From NCBI RefSeq assembly GCF_024171945.1, contig NZ_JAMTCR010000003.1, positions 1,168,211 through 1,232,210 on the forward strand: a stretch of 64,000 nt of DNA, read 5' to 3'. Below, in pieces: positions 51,305 to 60,175 of this stretch. This DNA comes from Actinokineospora globicatena (GTDB lineage: Bacteria > Actinomycetota > Actinomycetes > Mycobacteriales > Pseudonocardiaceae). A program made the position numbers and the translations under genes. Each line of letters begins with the position of its first letter. Position 1 is the first letter of the stretch. Below the pieces are notes generated by a model, which was given only the letters and a program-made list of their open reading frames with translations, was not told where the DNA came from and ran no database searches.

Positions 51305-52048
51305 GTGAGATTACTGACCGCACTGCTGACCTTGGTCGCCGCGCTGGGCCTGCTCGGCCCGGGAACGGCGGCGTCGGCGCACCCCGCGCCCACGTACTCC
51401 GTCGGTAACAGCGCGACCAGCTTCTACGTGGTCCGCACGAACGGCGAACTGGTGCGGTGGGACAAGTTCACCGGCAGCTACCAACCGCACCTGATCGGCC
51501 CGGGGTGGGGCGACACCCGGCTGATCGCGGGCCTGAGCACCTCGCAACTGGTCCAGGTCCGCACCGACGGCACCCTGTGGGACTGGAAGATCGACCCGGC
51601 CGACGGCGTGTGGAAGGGCTACCTGGTCGGCGGCGGCTGGGGCACCGTCCGGCAGATCACCGGCCTCGCCCCCAACCTGTTCCAGGCCCTCACCGACGGT
51701 GGCCAACGCCAGGAGTGGTACTCCCCGTCGGGCAACCACAACTACTACAACAGCGCGCAGACCTCCGGCTGGGACAAGTACAGCCTGGTCGCGGGCTTGA
51801 GCACGGTGTACTTCATCGAGATCAACTCCGGCGGCACCGCCAAGCAGCACGGCTACACCGGCCCGGGCTGGACCGCCACCACCATCGGCGGCGGCTGGGG
51901 CAACGTCCGCCTGATCACCGGCGCCAACAACGACCGCTTCCTCGTCGTCCGCACCGACGGCGTCCTGGTCGAGTGGAACCGCTCCGGCACCTCCTGGGCC
52001 GCCACCCCCATCGGCGGCGGCTGGACCGACGCCGCCCTCCTGGGCTGA
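51305..52048 (+). CDS. secreted tachylectin-2-like five-bladed propeller lectin (copy 2)
   Basis: 247 aa, GTG with GGAGGAGAACCT upstream, signal peptide ending ASAH. Same five-blade organisation as copy 1, with motifs TSFYVVRTNGELVRW, LIGPGWGDTRLIAGL and IGGGWGNVRLITGA. The closing repeat, ATPIGGGWTDAALLG, mirrors copy 1. No membrane anchor, so secreted. Likely sugar-binding; the ligand cannot be inferred. Confidence 0.75.
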   Translation: MRLLTALLTLVAALGLLGPGTAASAHPAPTYSVGNSATSFYVVRTNGELVRWDKFTGSYQPHLIGPGWGDTRLIAGLSTSQLVQVRTDGTLWDWKIDPADGVWKGYLVGGGWGTVRQITGLAPNLFQALTDGGQRQEWYSPSGNHNYYNSAQTSGWDKYSLVAGLSTVYFIEINSGGTAKQHGYTGPGWTATTIGGGWGNVRLITGANNDRFLVVRTDGVLVEWNRSGTSWAATPIGGGWTDAALLG

Positions 52049-52059
52049 TCCTGTCCCTT

Positions 52060-52092
52060 GGCGGCGGGTGCCCCGGTAGGGCACCCGCCGCC
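52060..52092 (+). terminator. strong hairpin terminator after lectin copy 2
   Basis: Perfect 14-bp stem GGCGGCGGGTGCCC with its complement around a CGGTA loop, starting 12 nt past the stop. No U-tract, as usual in these genomes. Confidence 0.85.
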
Positions 52093-52584
52093 ATCCCCAC
52101 GATTTGACCATCCACGCCACTCGACCGAGCACCCGCACTGCCACCCAGGACTGGCCGAATCCCCCGGGACTCCCCCGACCAGCTCCCAGCGCCGCACTGC
52201 TGCCCAATCCCCGCCGAAGTCCCCGCAAGCCCTGCGCCACGACTTCGCGGCCCCACCGAACGACCGCCCGAGCCCCTCGACAGGACCTCACAAACGCCTG
52301 TGAAACGGCCCCGAGAGCCCCTGCGAACACGGCCTCGCGCGCGCGAAAAGCGAGTGCCCGGCCCCCACCCTCTCCGGGGGGCGGCCCTGGTCCAGTCTAC
52401 CGGCACCCCCCGACAGTCGATCTTGAACCGACCTCCGCGGAGATCCACATGTGGATAACTTCTGTCACCCAGAAGAGGGGAAAATGCGGCTAGGTCCACG
52501 GGGAATCCGCAGGTCGCGAGCGGGGTGACCCCCAGCAGGAGGGCGGGCAGCAGGAAATGGCAGCGGAAGGCCTGGACGAGTCGG
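52093..52584. other. intergenic stretch without recognised genes
   Basis: About 490 nt between the lectin terminator and the last gene of the heme operon. Several frames are open by chance, but none has a ribosome site, codon bias or domain. There is no tRNA and no repeat. A slightly AT-richer patch lies at 52425-52490. Confidence 0.6.
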
Positions 52585-53541
52585 TCAGGTTCGGCGGGGG
52601 CGGTAGGCGGCGAGGACGAGCGCTAGGCCTGTTAGGAGGAGGACCACGCCTGCCCAGAGGCCGTGTTCCGCGTCAACGCCCGTAGACGCGAGGCCTGGGG
52701 TTGGGCGGAAGCGGGCGATGGGGATGAGGTTTTCGGTGGTGGCGGCAACTGGGGGTACCACCGGGTTCGCTGTGGGTGGGGCTGTGGGGACTGTCGCGCA
52801 GTCGGCGGCGAGGGTCATGGTGAGGGGGTCGAGGGTGGCGCCTGCCTGGTAGAAGCCGCCGAAGGCTTCGGCGGTGGTGAGCGTGGCGGGGACGTCGGGC
52901 CAGGCCAGGAGGCCGTTGGTGGGGGCCGCGGCGGGTGGGGTCAGTCGGGCCAGGGCTACGTCGGGTTGGTTGCTGGGCTGGGTGGGGGCGCCGGGGGTGG
53001 CCTTGAGTTCGATGTCCGCGTGCAGGGTGGCGGTGCCGCTGGCGGTGGTCACCCACGGGTCGGACAGCACCAGCGTGAAGAAGTGCGTGGGGTAGGAGAA
53101 GGCCACGGTGCCGCGGTAGCGCGCGGTGAACTGGGTCGGCGACGTGTAGTCGGCTGAGTCGAAGGTGAAGCGGTACGCGCCGGTGGGGGTGCCCGCGGGG
53201 TTGGGGACGCCGTCGCGGAGGACCTCGTCCAGGGCGGTGATGGTGGCGCCGTTGGTGGCGGTGATGGAGTTGCCGGTAGCGCCCGGCAGGCCGACGCCGA
53301 CGTACTGACGGAAGCTCTTCTTGAAGCCCCACACCAGGTCGCCCTTGCGCGCGTTCGCGGAGGTGAGGTCACAGCCGGGGGCCGCCTCCTGCACGACCCT
53401 GGCCGACGGCACAGCGGCCGTAGTAGTCGGCTCAGTCGCGGCAGCCGTAGTAGTCGCAGTGGATGTGGTCGTGGTGACCGGTGTGGTCGTGGGGGTCAGC
53501 ACCGCCAGCAGCATCGCGCCGGTGACCAGGGAAACGCTCAC
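52585..53541 (-). CDS. HtaA-domain surface protein (heme binding), anchored
   Basis: 318 aa, GTG overlapping the upstream stop (GTGA). After a Thr-rich N-terminal region comes an HtaA domain starting DLVWGFKKSFRQYVG, the signature of corynebacterial heme-binding HtaA/HtaB. The C-terminus has one membrane helix (AGVVLLLTGLALVLAAY) and a positive tail (RPRRT). The N-terminal hydrophobic stretch (VTGAMLLAVLTP) may be a signal peptide. Last gene of the heme operon; probably passes heme to HmuT. Confidence 0.8.
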   Translation of the reverse strand: MSVSLVTGAMLLAVLTPTTTPVTTTTSTATTTAAATEPTTTAAVPSARVVQEAAPGCDLTSANARKGDLVWGFKKSFRQYVGVGLPGATGNSITATNGATITALDEVLRDGVPNPAGTPTGAYRFTFDSADYTSPTQFTARYRGTVAFSYPTHFFTLVLSDPWVTTASGTATLHADIELKATPGAPTQPSNQPDVALARLTPPAAAPTNGLLAWPDVPATLTTAEAFGGFYQAGATLDPLTMTLAADCATVPTAPPTANPVVPPVAATTENLIPIARFRPTPGLASTGVDAEHGLWAGVVLLLTGLALVLAAYRPRRT

Positions 53542-54578
53542 GCCTCGACCTTCTTTCGCTTGCGCAGCAACACGATCAGCACGATGACAACGAGGACCAC
53601 ACTCGCGCCGACCGGCCACCACCCAAGCGAGGACTCCGAACTCGCAGGCCGCACGGCTGGAGCGGCCGACGGCGGAGTGGCCGGGGACACAGTCAGGGGG
53701 ACCGATCCGACCGCCCCGGACTTCGCGCCGGTGAACTCCAGGGTGTGGGCGCCCGCGGGGACGTCACCGGGTATGGCGGCGGAGTAGGAGAGCGCGCCCG
53801 CCGCGTCTGCCTTGGCGGGGGCCAGGAACAGCGGGTCCGAGCGCAGCACCACTGTCACCTGCTCGTCGGCCGCGAACCCGGACCCGGTGACCGCGACCGT
53901 CCCCCCGGCGGCGACAACCCCGGCGTCAGTGGACAACGTGGCAGCCCGCGCGGGCAACGGTGCGGCAGTGCCGGGGACCGCGTTGGTGCTCGGCGCGGCA
54001 GTAGGGGCGGGCTGGGTCTGACCGCCGGCGGGGGCGGCGAAGCGGACCGGGGTGAACGTCTCGTTGGTCGGGTTGACCACGCCGTGCGCGCCGATGGTGA
54101 TGATGCCGCAGATCACCTTGGTGCAGTCGACCTCGGTGGTGCTACCGGTGCGGTCGACGGCGCGGAACCGGGCGCCGGGGATGACCATCCGCGCGCTCCA
54201 CGTGCCGTCCGCGGTGACGACGCCACCGTTGGCGCTGCTCGCGGTGTCGCTGCCGGGGAAGGACACGAACCGCTGGTAGCCGTTGTTGTCCTTGGCCTCG
54301 CTGTCCTGCACGTACCGGTACGTCGACCCGGCGGCGCCGCCCTTGCTCGGTTGCCACGCACCGCCGTCGACCCAGCCGAACAGGACGTAGATCCCGCCGT
54401 GCGCCTTGGGAACGGACTGGAAGCCGGTGCCGCGCACCTCGACCGCGGTGGCGTAGTCGGGGTCCGCTGTGGACACTGACAGGCTCACCCGCGCGGCCGC
54501 TGTCGCCGTCCCCGGCAGCAGTGTCGAGACGACGAGGGCGGCGGCCGCCACCCCGAGGGTCCTGGCTACGACAGACAC
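53538..54578 (-). CDS. cell-surface heme-locus protein with C-terminal anchor
   Basis: 346 aa, GTG start. Signal peptide to TATAA; a first beta domain (residues about 30-190) with VEVRGTGFQSVPK and a Cys pair, CTKVIC; a Pro/Ala-rich spacer; an Ig-like domain (VAVTGSGFAADEQVTVVLRS). It ends in a membrane helix VVLVVIVLIVLLRKRKK. Such proteins accompany HtaA genes in actinobacterial heme loci. It overlaps both neighbours, so it is tightly coupled in the operon. Heme contact is inferred from context. Confidence 0.7.
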   Translation of the reverse strand: MSVVARTLGVAAAALVVSTLLPGTATAAARVSLSVSTADPDYATAVEVRGTGFQSVPKAHGGIYVLFGWVDGGAWQPSKGGAAGSTYRYVQDSEAKDNNGYQRFVSFPGSDTASSANGGVVTADGTWSARMVIPGARFRAVDRTGSTTEVDCTKVICGIITIGAHGVVNPTNETFTPVRFAAPAGGQTQPAPTAAPSTNAVPGTAAPLPARAATLSTDAGVVAAGGTVAVTGSGFAADEQVTVVLRSDPLFLAPAKADAAGALSYSAAIPGDVPAGAHTLEFTGAKSGAVGSVPLTVSPATPPSAAPAVRPASSESSLGWWPVGASVVLVVIVLIVLLRKRKKVEA

Positions 54579-55354
54579 TCTTGCTCCTCTCGGGACCGCA
54601 CGGGCAGCACGACGGGAACGCCCGTGCGCGGGTGCGGGAAGACCTCAACGGGATGCCGGTAGACGGCGCTGAGCAGGTCGGCGGTGCACACCTCGGCGGG
54701 CGGCCCGACGGCGACGAGCTTGCCGGCGTCGAGCACCGCGACCCGGTCGGCGTGCGCGGCGGCCAGGCCAAGGTCGTGCAGGACGACCAGCACGCCGCCA
54801 CCGGACCTGGCGTGCCGGTGGGCCAGCGAGAGCACCAACTCCTGGTGCCGGACGTCGAGCGCGGCGGTCGGTTCGTCGAGCAGGACGGCGGGGGCGCGCT
54901 GGGCGAGGACGCGGGCGAGCGCGACCCTGGCTTGCTCACCACCGGAGAGTGTGGGGTAGGCGCGGTCGACGAGGTGCTCGACCCCGGTGTCCCGCAACGC
55001 TTCCGCCACGGCGGTGTCGTCGTCGTCCTCTTGCTCGGTACCCCGCCACGGCGCGCGCCCCATCTCGACCACGGACCGCACGTCGAACGGGAACGACACA
55101 GGATTGTGCTGCGGCAACACCGCCCGCCGCCGCGCCGCCTCCACCGGCCGCCACCCCTGCACCGGCTCGCCATCCAGCAACGCCCGCCCACCGGCCACCG
55201 GCAGATCCCCCGCCAACGCCGCCAACAACGTCGACTTCCCGGCGCCATTCGGCCCGACGAGCACCAACACCTCCCCCACCCGCAACTCCACCGAGACGCC
55301 GTCAACCAACAACGCCCCGCCCAACCGCACACTCACCCCCTCCGCCGCGATCAC
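54566..55354 (-). CDS. hmuV: heme ABC transporter ATP-binding protein
   Basis: 262 aa, GTG with GGGGGGTGCGGT upstream. Walker A VGPNGAGKSTLLAAL, Q-loop LPQHNP, signature LSGGEQARVALARVL, Walker B VLLDEPTAALD and switch VLHDLGLAA. Placed directly after the permease and binding-protein genes. The C-terminus overlaps the next gene by 13 nt. Confidence 0.93.
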   Translation of the reverse strand: MIAAEGVSVRLGGALLVDGVSVELRVGEVLVLVGPNGAGKSTLLAALAGDLPVAGGRALLDGEPVQGWRPVEAARRRAVLPQHNPVSFPFDVRSVVEMGRAPWRGTEQEDDDDTAVAEALRDTGVEHLVDRAYPTLSGGEQARVALARVLAQRAPAVLLDEPTAALDVRHQELVLSLAHRHARSGGGVLVVLHDLGLAAAHADRVAVLDAGKLVAVGPPAEVCTADLLSAVYRHPVEVFPHPRTGVPVVLPVRSREEQECLS

Positions 55355-55415
55355 ACCGCACCCCCCAACACCGTCGCCGTGGCAAGCAAACCCACTCCCC
55401 CAGGACCGAAACCCA

Positions 55416-56450
55416 TCACGCCCACCCACCGGCCTTGGTCCGGTTCTTGCGGAGGAGCCAGAAGAAGAACGGGCCGCCGATGAGGGCGGTGACCATGCCG
55501 ATGGGGAGGTCCGCGTACTGGACCGCGGTGCGGGCCAGGAGGTCGGCTGCGGCGAGGAGGACGGCGCCGCCGAGGAGGCTGGCGGGGATGAGGACTTGGT
55601 GGCCGGGGCCGACGATCATGCGGATCAGGTGGGGGACGACGAGGCCGACGAAGGAGATGATGCCCGCGTAGGAGACGGCGGCGGAGACTCCGATGGCGAC
55701 GGCGCAGATGACGAGCAGGCGCAGGCGTTCCACGTCGACGCCGAGGTGACGCGCTTGGCGGTCGCCCAGGGCCAGCAGGTCGAGGCGGCGGGCGACGAGC
55801 AGCGACGCCAGGGCGGTGACGGCCACCAGCGGGAACGCCACCCACACGTACGACCACCGCGCGCCCGCCACGGAACCCAGTTGCCAGAACACGATCTGCT
55901 CCCGCGCCGCCTGGTCGCCGATGAACATCAGCAGCGCGACCACCGCCCCCGCCACCGCGTTCACCGCCACCCCGGTCAGGATCATCGACACCGTCCCGGT
56001 CCGGCCGCTCGACCGCGACAGCGCGTACACCGCGAAAGTCGTGACCAGCCCCGCCGCGAACGCCGTACCCGGCACCGTGAACGCCCCAAAGAACGTCCAC
56101 CCGAACACGATCGACAGGCACGCCCCGACCGCCGCCCCCGACGACACGCCCACGACGCCCGGCTCGGCCAGCGGGTTGCCGAAGCTGCCCTGCATCAACG
56201 CCCCGCACACCCCCAACACCGCCCCGACCAGGAGCGACATCACCACGCGCGGGAAGCGGACCGCCCACAGCGCGCCCTCGGCGAACGGGTCGGCCAGCGG
56301 CTTGCCGGTCAACGCGCGCAGCACGTCCGACACCGGCAGCCCGTACTGCCCCGCCCCCGCCGACACCACCGACACCACCACCAGCGCCACGGCCAGGACC
56401 GCGAACAGCACGACGACCCGGGTTCGCCCGCGCACCGCCGAGGCCGTCAC
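55416..56450 (-). CDS. hmuU: heme ABC transporter permease (FecCD family)
   Basis: 344 aa, GTG overlapping the HmuT stop. BtuC/FecCD permease with about ten hydrophobic helices. Diagnostic blocks are RFPRVVMSLLVGAVLGVCGA, MQGSFGNPLAEPGVVGVSSG and YAGIISFVGLVVPHLIRMI. It forms a homodimer with HmuV. The HtaA-type partners and the iron box point to heme rather than siderophore or B12. Confidence 0.93.
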   Translation of the reverse strand: MTASAVRGRTRVVVLFAVLAVALVVVSVVSAGAGQYGLPVSDVLRALTGKPLADPFAEGALWAVRFPRVVMSLLVGAVLGVCGALMQGSFGNPLAEPGVVGVSSGAAVGACLSIVFGWTFFGAFTVPGTAFAAGLVTTFAVYALSRSSGRTGTVSMILTGVAVNAVAGAVVALLMFIGDQAAREQIVFWQLGSVAGARWSYVWVAFPLVAVTALASLLVARRLDLLALGDRQARHLGVDVERLRLLVICAVAIGVSAAVSYAGIISFVGLVVPHLIRMIVGPGHQVLIPASLLGGAVLLAAADLLARTAVQYADLPIGMVTALIGGPFFFWLLRKNRTKAGGWA

Positions 56451-57508
56451 GGCGCGTACAGCGCTCTGGCCAAGCCGTCGAGCACGGCGGAGGTCTGCGG
56501 GCCGAACCCGAGGACCACGGAGTCGGCCATGTCGACGAACCGGCGGCGTTGCGCGGCGGGTGTCTGGGCGACCCCGGGCACGGTCATCGCGCCGTCGACG
56601 CCGCCGACCGAGGCCAGGCCGTTGGTCATCATCAGGATCACGTCGGGTTTGGCCTTGGCCAGCGCCTCGGGGTTGATCGGGCGCATGCCGTCGATCCCGG
56701 CCTCGGTGGCGACGTCGACCGCGCCCAGCGCCTGGATGAGCGAGTCAGCGCCGGACCCCTTGCCGAACAGGTAGTACACGCCCGCCTGTCCACGCAAGTA
56801 GAGGAACACCACGCGGGGCTTGCGCGCCGGGTCGGTCGGGGCGAGCCGCGTGATCTGGGCGACGGTGTCGGCGATCTCGGCCTCCATCCGCCGCGCCAGC
56901 AGCTCACCGGCCTCCGGCACGCCCAGCGCCTCGGCGACCGCGCGCACGATCGGCGCGTTGGTCTCCATGGCGCGCTTGGGGTCGAGCACGACGACCGGCA
57001 CGCCCGCGTCGCGCAGCTGCAGCACCGCGTCCCACGGCCCGAGCGTAGTGTCGGTGAGCACGACGGAGGGCCGCAGCTTGAGGATCGCCTCGGCGTTGAG
57101 CTGGTGGCCGTTGACCGTGACCAGCGGCAGGTCCTTCGCGGCGGGGAACCCGGTCGAGATGTCGCGGCCGACCACGCGGGAGCCGAGCCCGAGGCCGAAC
57201 ACGGTCGCGGCCAGGGTGCCGGACACGTCGAGCGCCAGGATCCGGCTCGCGTCGGTGACGGTGACCTCGGTGTCCTGAAAGTCCTTGACTGTCACCGGCA
57301 TGCGCGGCGTCGGGGTGTCGACAGGCACGATGTCGTTGTGCGCGACCAGGGCCGTGGTCGGACCGCTGTAGGAGCGCGGGTCAGCCAACGGGGTCAGCGC
57401 GGACAGCGGCGGGCGTTCCCCGGCCTGGGCGGGCGCGTGCCCCGCGCGACCGGGCGGGGTGGAGCAACCGGTGAGCACCAGCAGCGCGACGAGCAGCAAG
57501 ACTCGCAT
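56447..57508 (-). CDS. hmuT: heme-binding lipoprotein
   Basis: 353 aa. Lipobox VLTGC with the acylated Cys15. Class III substrate-binding protein: ILALDVSGTLAATVFGLGLG, LNAEAILKLRPSVVLTDTTL and GMRPINPEALAKAKPDVILM fit HmuT/BtuF-type heme binders. Its start shares one base with the stop of the DUF916 gene. It receives heme from the HtaA-type surface proteins and feeds HmuUV. Confidence 0.92.
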   Translation of the reverse strand: MRVLLLVALLVLTGCSTPPGRAGHAPAQAGERPPLSALTPLADPRSYSGPTTALVAHNDIVPVDTPTPRMPVTVKDFQDTEVTVTDASRILALDVSGTLAATVFGLGLGSRVVGRDISTGFPAAKDLPLVTVNGHQLNAEAILKLRPSVVLTDTTLGPWDAVLQLRDAGVPVVVLDPKRAMETNAPIVRAVAEALGVPEAGELLARRMEAEIADTVAQITRLAPTDPARKPRVVFLYLRGQAGVYYLFGKGSGADSLIQALGAVDVATEAGIDGMRPINPEALAKAKPDVILMMTNGLASVGGVDGAMTVPGVAQTPAAQRRRFVDMADSVVLGFGPQTSAVLDGLARALYAP

Positions 57509-58497
57509 CAGGCCTCACGCTCCTGCAACGCGGCGGCGACGGCGGCCTTGATGCGCTTCTGCTCCCCCGCCGCACGCGCCTTGGCCCTGGCGCGCAACGC
57601 GAGCAGCAGGCAGACCACGAGCAGCAGCACGACGGCCACCGCCCACGGGATGGCCACCGCCCCAGCGGCGGCCGTGACCTGCGGGAGTTCCGCACCACCC
57701 GGCACGGTGGGCGTCACGGCGACGGTGGCCGAGACTCGACCGGCGGGCAACGTTGCGACGTTCAGCTTGCGGGTGACGCTCTCCCCCGGCAGCAACTCAG
57801 GGATCGGCTCGACGGACGCATCGGTGCCGAACCACCCGAAGAGGCCCTCAACGTGCACGGTGTGCGTCGCACCGATGCGCGTGTTGCCGGTGTTGGTGAT
57901 CGTGTAGCCGATGGTCACGGTGCCCTTGCCGACCGGGTTCGGGGTGCCGTCGTACTCGACCTCGAGCCCCCGGACCTCGACCGAGGGCGTCAACGTCCCC
58001 GCGACGCGCAGGTGCATGCGCGCGCCGAGACGGCGGTCGACGGTGATCCCGGAGCCGGACTCGACCCGCAACGAGGTGACGACGCCGCCGCTGTGGTCGC
58101 CGGGGGTGACGTCGGCGGGAACGGTGACGGTGAACGGGAGGGCGACCGTCTGTCCAGCTGGGACAGTCACGGTCGGCGCGTCGAAGCGCACCCAGGAACC
58201 CGCATCGGTGGAGGTCTCGTTGGTGGGCTTGAGGTCGAGCTGCCCCGACGAGGTCGTGAAGGCGTCGGCGGCGTAGACGGCGAAGGTCAGCGCGCGCTGC
58301 TCGTGGTTGCTCACCAGCAGCGCGTCCGACAGCACGGCGCCGGGCGCGACGGTGTAGGCGAAGTTGGGCCGGTTCGCGCCGAGCGCGGAGTCGGCGGGAC
58401 GCACACCCCAGGTGACGTTCTGCGCGGCGGCGGCCACGCCGGGCAGTCCCAGGGCGAGCAGGACCGCGGCGGCGACCGCGGCGAGGAAGCGGGTCAT
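57508..58497 (-). CDS. DUF916/WxL-interacting-type surface protein
   Basis: 329 aa. Signal peptide to GVAAAA, then WGVRPADSALGANRPNFAYT, the DUF916 (WxL-IP) opening, two beta-sandwich domains and one C-terminal helix (WAVAVVLLLVVCLLLALRA) with a basic cytoplasmic tail. DUF916 proteins hold WxL-type proteins to peptidoglycan. The HtaA protein just upstream ends in a WxL-like domain, so the two probably form a wall-attached heme-capture pair. Confidence 0.8.
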   Translation of the reverse strand: MTRFLAAVAAAVLLALGLPGVAAAAQNVTWGVRPADSALGANRPNFAYTVAPGAVLSDALLVSNHEQRALTFAVYAADAFTTSSGQLDLKPTNETSTDAGSWVRFDAPTVTVPAGQTVALPFTVTVPADVTPGDHSGGVVTSLRVESGSGITVDRRLGARMHLRVAGTLTPSVEVRGLEVEYDGTPNPVGKGTVTIGYTITNTGNTRIGATHTVHVEGLFGWFGTDASVEPIPELLPGESVTRKLNVATLPAGRVSATVAVTPTVPGGAELPQVTAAAGAVAIPWAVAVVLLLVVCLLLALRARAKARAAGEQKRIKAAVAAALQEREA

Positions 58498-58526
58498 GGT
58501 GGTGATCCAGTCCGGGGAGGGCGGTC

Positions 58527-58556
58527 GTGGGCGCCGCCCGTTCGGACGACGCCCAC
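58527..58556 (-). terminator. intra-operon hairpin between htaA and the hmu genes
   Basis: GTGGGCG pairs with CGCCCAC with further internal pairing (CCCGTTCGG), lying in the 84-nt gap after htaA. It may be a partial terminator or an RNA-processing block, giving more HtaA than transporter. Confidence 0.55.
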
Positions 58557-58581
58557 CACCTGGGGAGCAGCCATCGGGAGA

Positions 58582-59901
58582 TCAGCTCAACGCGGTGAGG
58601 GTCAGGGTGGCGTCGTAGGTCCCCGCGCCCACGCTCGCCGGGACCTTCAGGGTGAGGTCGGCACCGAGCAGCACCGAGCCCTTGGCGTGGTCGAGCGCCG
58701 CGCTGCCGAGGGTCGCGGGCCGCTTGAGGCCGTTGCCGCCGTCGAAGCCCGAGGCCACGGTCGCACCGGCCACGGCGCCGCCGGTGTTCTCGGTGGCCTT
58801 CGGGGCCCAGCCGAGGTACTTGCCGTCGAACGAGGTGCCGTTCGCGGCGAAGTCGCTGACCTGCGCGGAGACCGACCAGGCAGGCGCACCCGCGCGGGTG
58901 TCGGTCACCCGGACCGGGTTGATCGAGCCGGTGGCCCGGTAGTGGTCACCGGCGGCCACGGCGGTGCCGAGGTCGACCAGGCCGTTGGTGCCGTCGATCG
59001 TCCACACGAACTCGCCGGGCTGCTCGGCCTGCGGCACGGTCACCCGCACGTCCTGCTCGGTCGCGCTGGGCTGCGGGTCCGGGGTGGAGGCCACGGTGTA
59101 GCCGATGTCGAAGGGCAGCGCGGGCTTGTAGTCCTGGGTGCCGCCGCAGCCGGTGGAGTAGAAGTGCGGGCGGACCGCGACGGGCACGGTGGTGACGAAC
59201 TCCGGTGCCCACGAACCCCACTGGTTGTTGGCGCAGGTGCGGTTCTGCGCGGAGCCGTCCGGCACGGTGACCTCGACGCCCTGGTAGTCCGGGGTGACGC
59301 GGTAACCGGTGGCGGTCAGGCCGCTGAGCGAGCCCGCGTCGAAGGTGACCAGCTTGAGGCGGCCGAAGTCCTGCGCCGGGGTCGGGTTGCCGGACACGTC
59401 GGTGCCCGCGCCGAGGCTGAACTCCGCGGTCAGCGACCCGGAGCCGTCAGCGGCCACGGTCACCACCGGGTTCTTGTAGATCTCGTTGGGGGCGTTGAAC
59501 TGCGCCGGGTAGGCGTTGACGGTGTAGCTGCCGGTGAACGACAGCGTGCCCGCGCCGGTGGCCGGGTCGACGGTGCCGGTGCCCGCGGTGAACTTGACCG
59601 CGTTGGGCGTCTTCTGCGGCGAGGAGACCGGCATCGAGGTGGCCGGGGCGGGGGCGACGACGTACTGGGTCTGCGACCCGCCGGAGACCGAACCGGTGAG
59701 CAGCGCGGCGTTGCCGGTGAGGTCCTTGACGTTCCACGGGCCGAAGATGCCGACCTGCGCGTAGCCGCTCAGGCCCCAGACGAACGTCGCGTCGGTGACG
59801 GTCGCGGTGGCGGCGGACGCGGGCGTGGCGCCGAGAACGGTGGCGGCGAGCAGTGCCGCCGCGCCCACGGCGACCGCCTTGGCCGCGTGTGGTCTTGCCA
59901 T
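58582..59901 (-). CDS. HtaA-domain heme-capture protein (first gene of the heme operon)
   Basis: 439 aa. Signal peptide ending TPASA, then FVWGLSGYAQVGIFGPWNV, the HtaA-type opening, followed by a beta-rich body. The C-terminal LTLKVPASVGAGTYDATLTL ends in a WxL-like fashion, without a membrane helix. A Cys pair (CANNQWG ... GCGG) may stabilise the middle. It is preceded by an iron box 49 nt upstream, so it is made under iron limitation and probably strips heme from host or environmental proteins. Confidence 0.82.
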   Translation of the reverse strand: MARPHAAKAVAVGAAALLAATVLGATPASAATATVTDATFVWGLSGYAQVGIFGPWNVKDLTGNAALLTGSVSGGSQTQYVVAPAPATSMPVSSPQKTPNAVKFTAGTGTVDPATGAGTLSFTGSYTVNAYPAQFNAPNEIYKNPVVTVAADGSGSLTAEFSLGAGTDVSGNPTPAQDFGRLKLVTFDAGSLSGLTATGYRVTPDYQGVEVTVPDGSAQNRTCANNQWGSWAPEFVTTVPVAVRPHFYSTGCGGTQDYKPALPFDIGYTVASTPDPQPSATEQDVRVTVPQAEQPGEFVWTIDGTNGLVDLGTAVAAGDHYRATGSINPVRVTDTRAGAPAWSVSAQVSDFAANGTSFDGKYLGWAPKATENTGGAVAGATVASGFDGGNGLKRPATLGSAALDHAKGSVLLGADLTLKVPASVGAGTYDATLTLTALS

Positions 59902-59949
59902 GTGCGTTTCCTCCTGCGTGGGACCGCGCGACCCCGAGCCCGGTCGTAG

Positions 59950-59968
59950 TTAGGTAAACCTACCCTAA
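59950..59968 (-). promoter_or_regulatory. IdeR/DtxR-type iron box of the heme uptake operon
   Basis: TTAGGTAAACCTACCCTAA matches the 19-bp iron box consensus TTAGGTTAGCCTAACCTAA at about 15 of 19 positions with intact outer half-sites. It lies 49 nt upstream of the htaA start, so iron-loaded repressor would block the seven-gene operon. Confidence 0.85.
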
Positions 59969-60035
59969 CTAGATGGTTCACCGCGTGACAAGAGCGACGG
60001 CCGACACACTGTCCACAGTGGTCTTCAAGGCACGC

Positions 60036-60068
60036 CGACAAGGGGTTCCTACGCGGAACCCCTTGTCG
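60036..60068 (-). terminator. hairpin terminator downstream of the heme oxygenase gene
   Basis: A perfect 14-bp stem (CGACAAGGGGTTCC and complement) around TACGC, about 90 nt past the hmuO stop and upstream of the htaA iron box. It separates the two iron-controlled units. Confidence 0.8.
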
Positions 60069-60135
60069 CGCAACGGTTATCACCAGGGCCGACGGGTTGC
60101 TCCGCCCGGCAGCGGACTTGCTTGGCACTACGGGG

Positions 60136-60175
60136 TTTGCTAGCAGTACACGGTGTTTGCTAGCAGTACTCGGTG
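60136..60175 (-). repeat. 20-bp tandem duplication spanning the hmuO stop codon
   Basis: Two copies of a 20-bp unit starting TTTGCTAGCAGTAC (60136-60155 and 60156-60175) differ at a single base. The upstream copy on the minus strand carries the last codons and TAG stop of hmuO; the second repeats that end just beyond. A recent slippage duplication is the simplest explanation. Confidence 0.8.

Noticed and set aside
52104-52493. Plus-strand frame of 129 codons in the intergenic gap
   Set aside because: No ribosome site, erratic composition and no domain.
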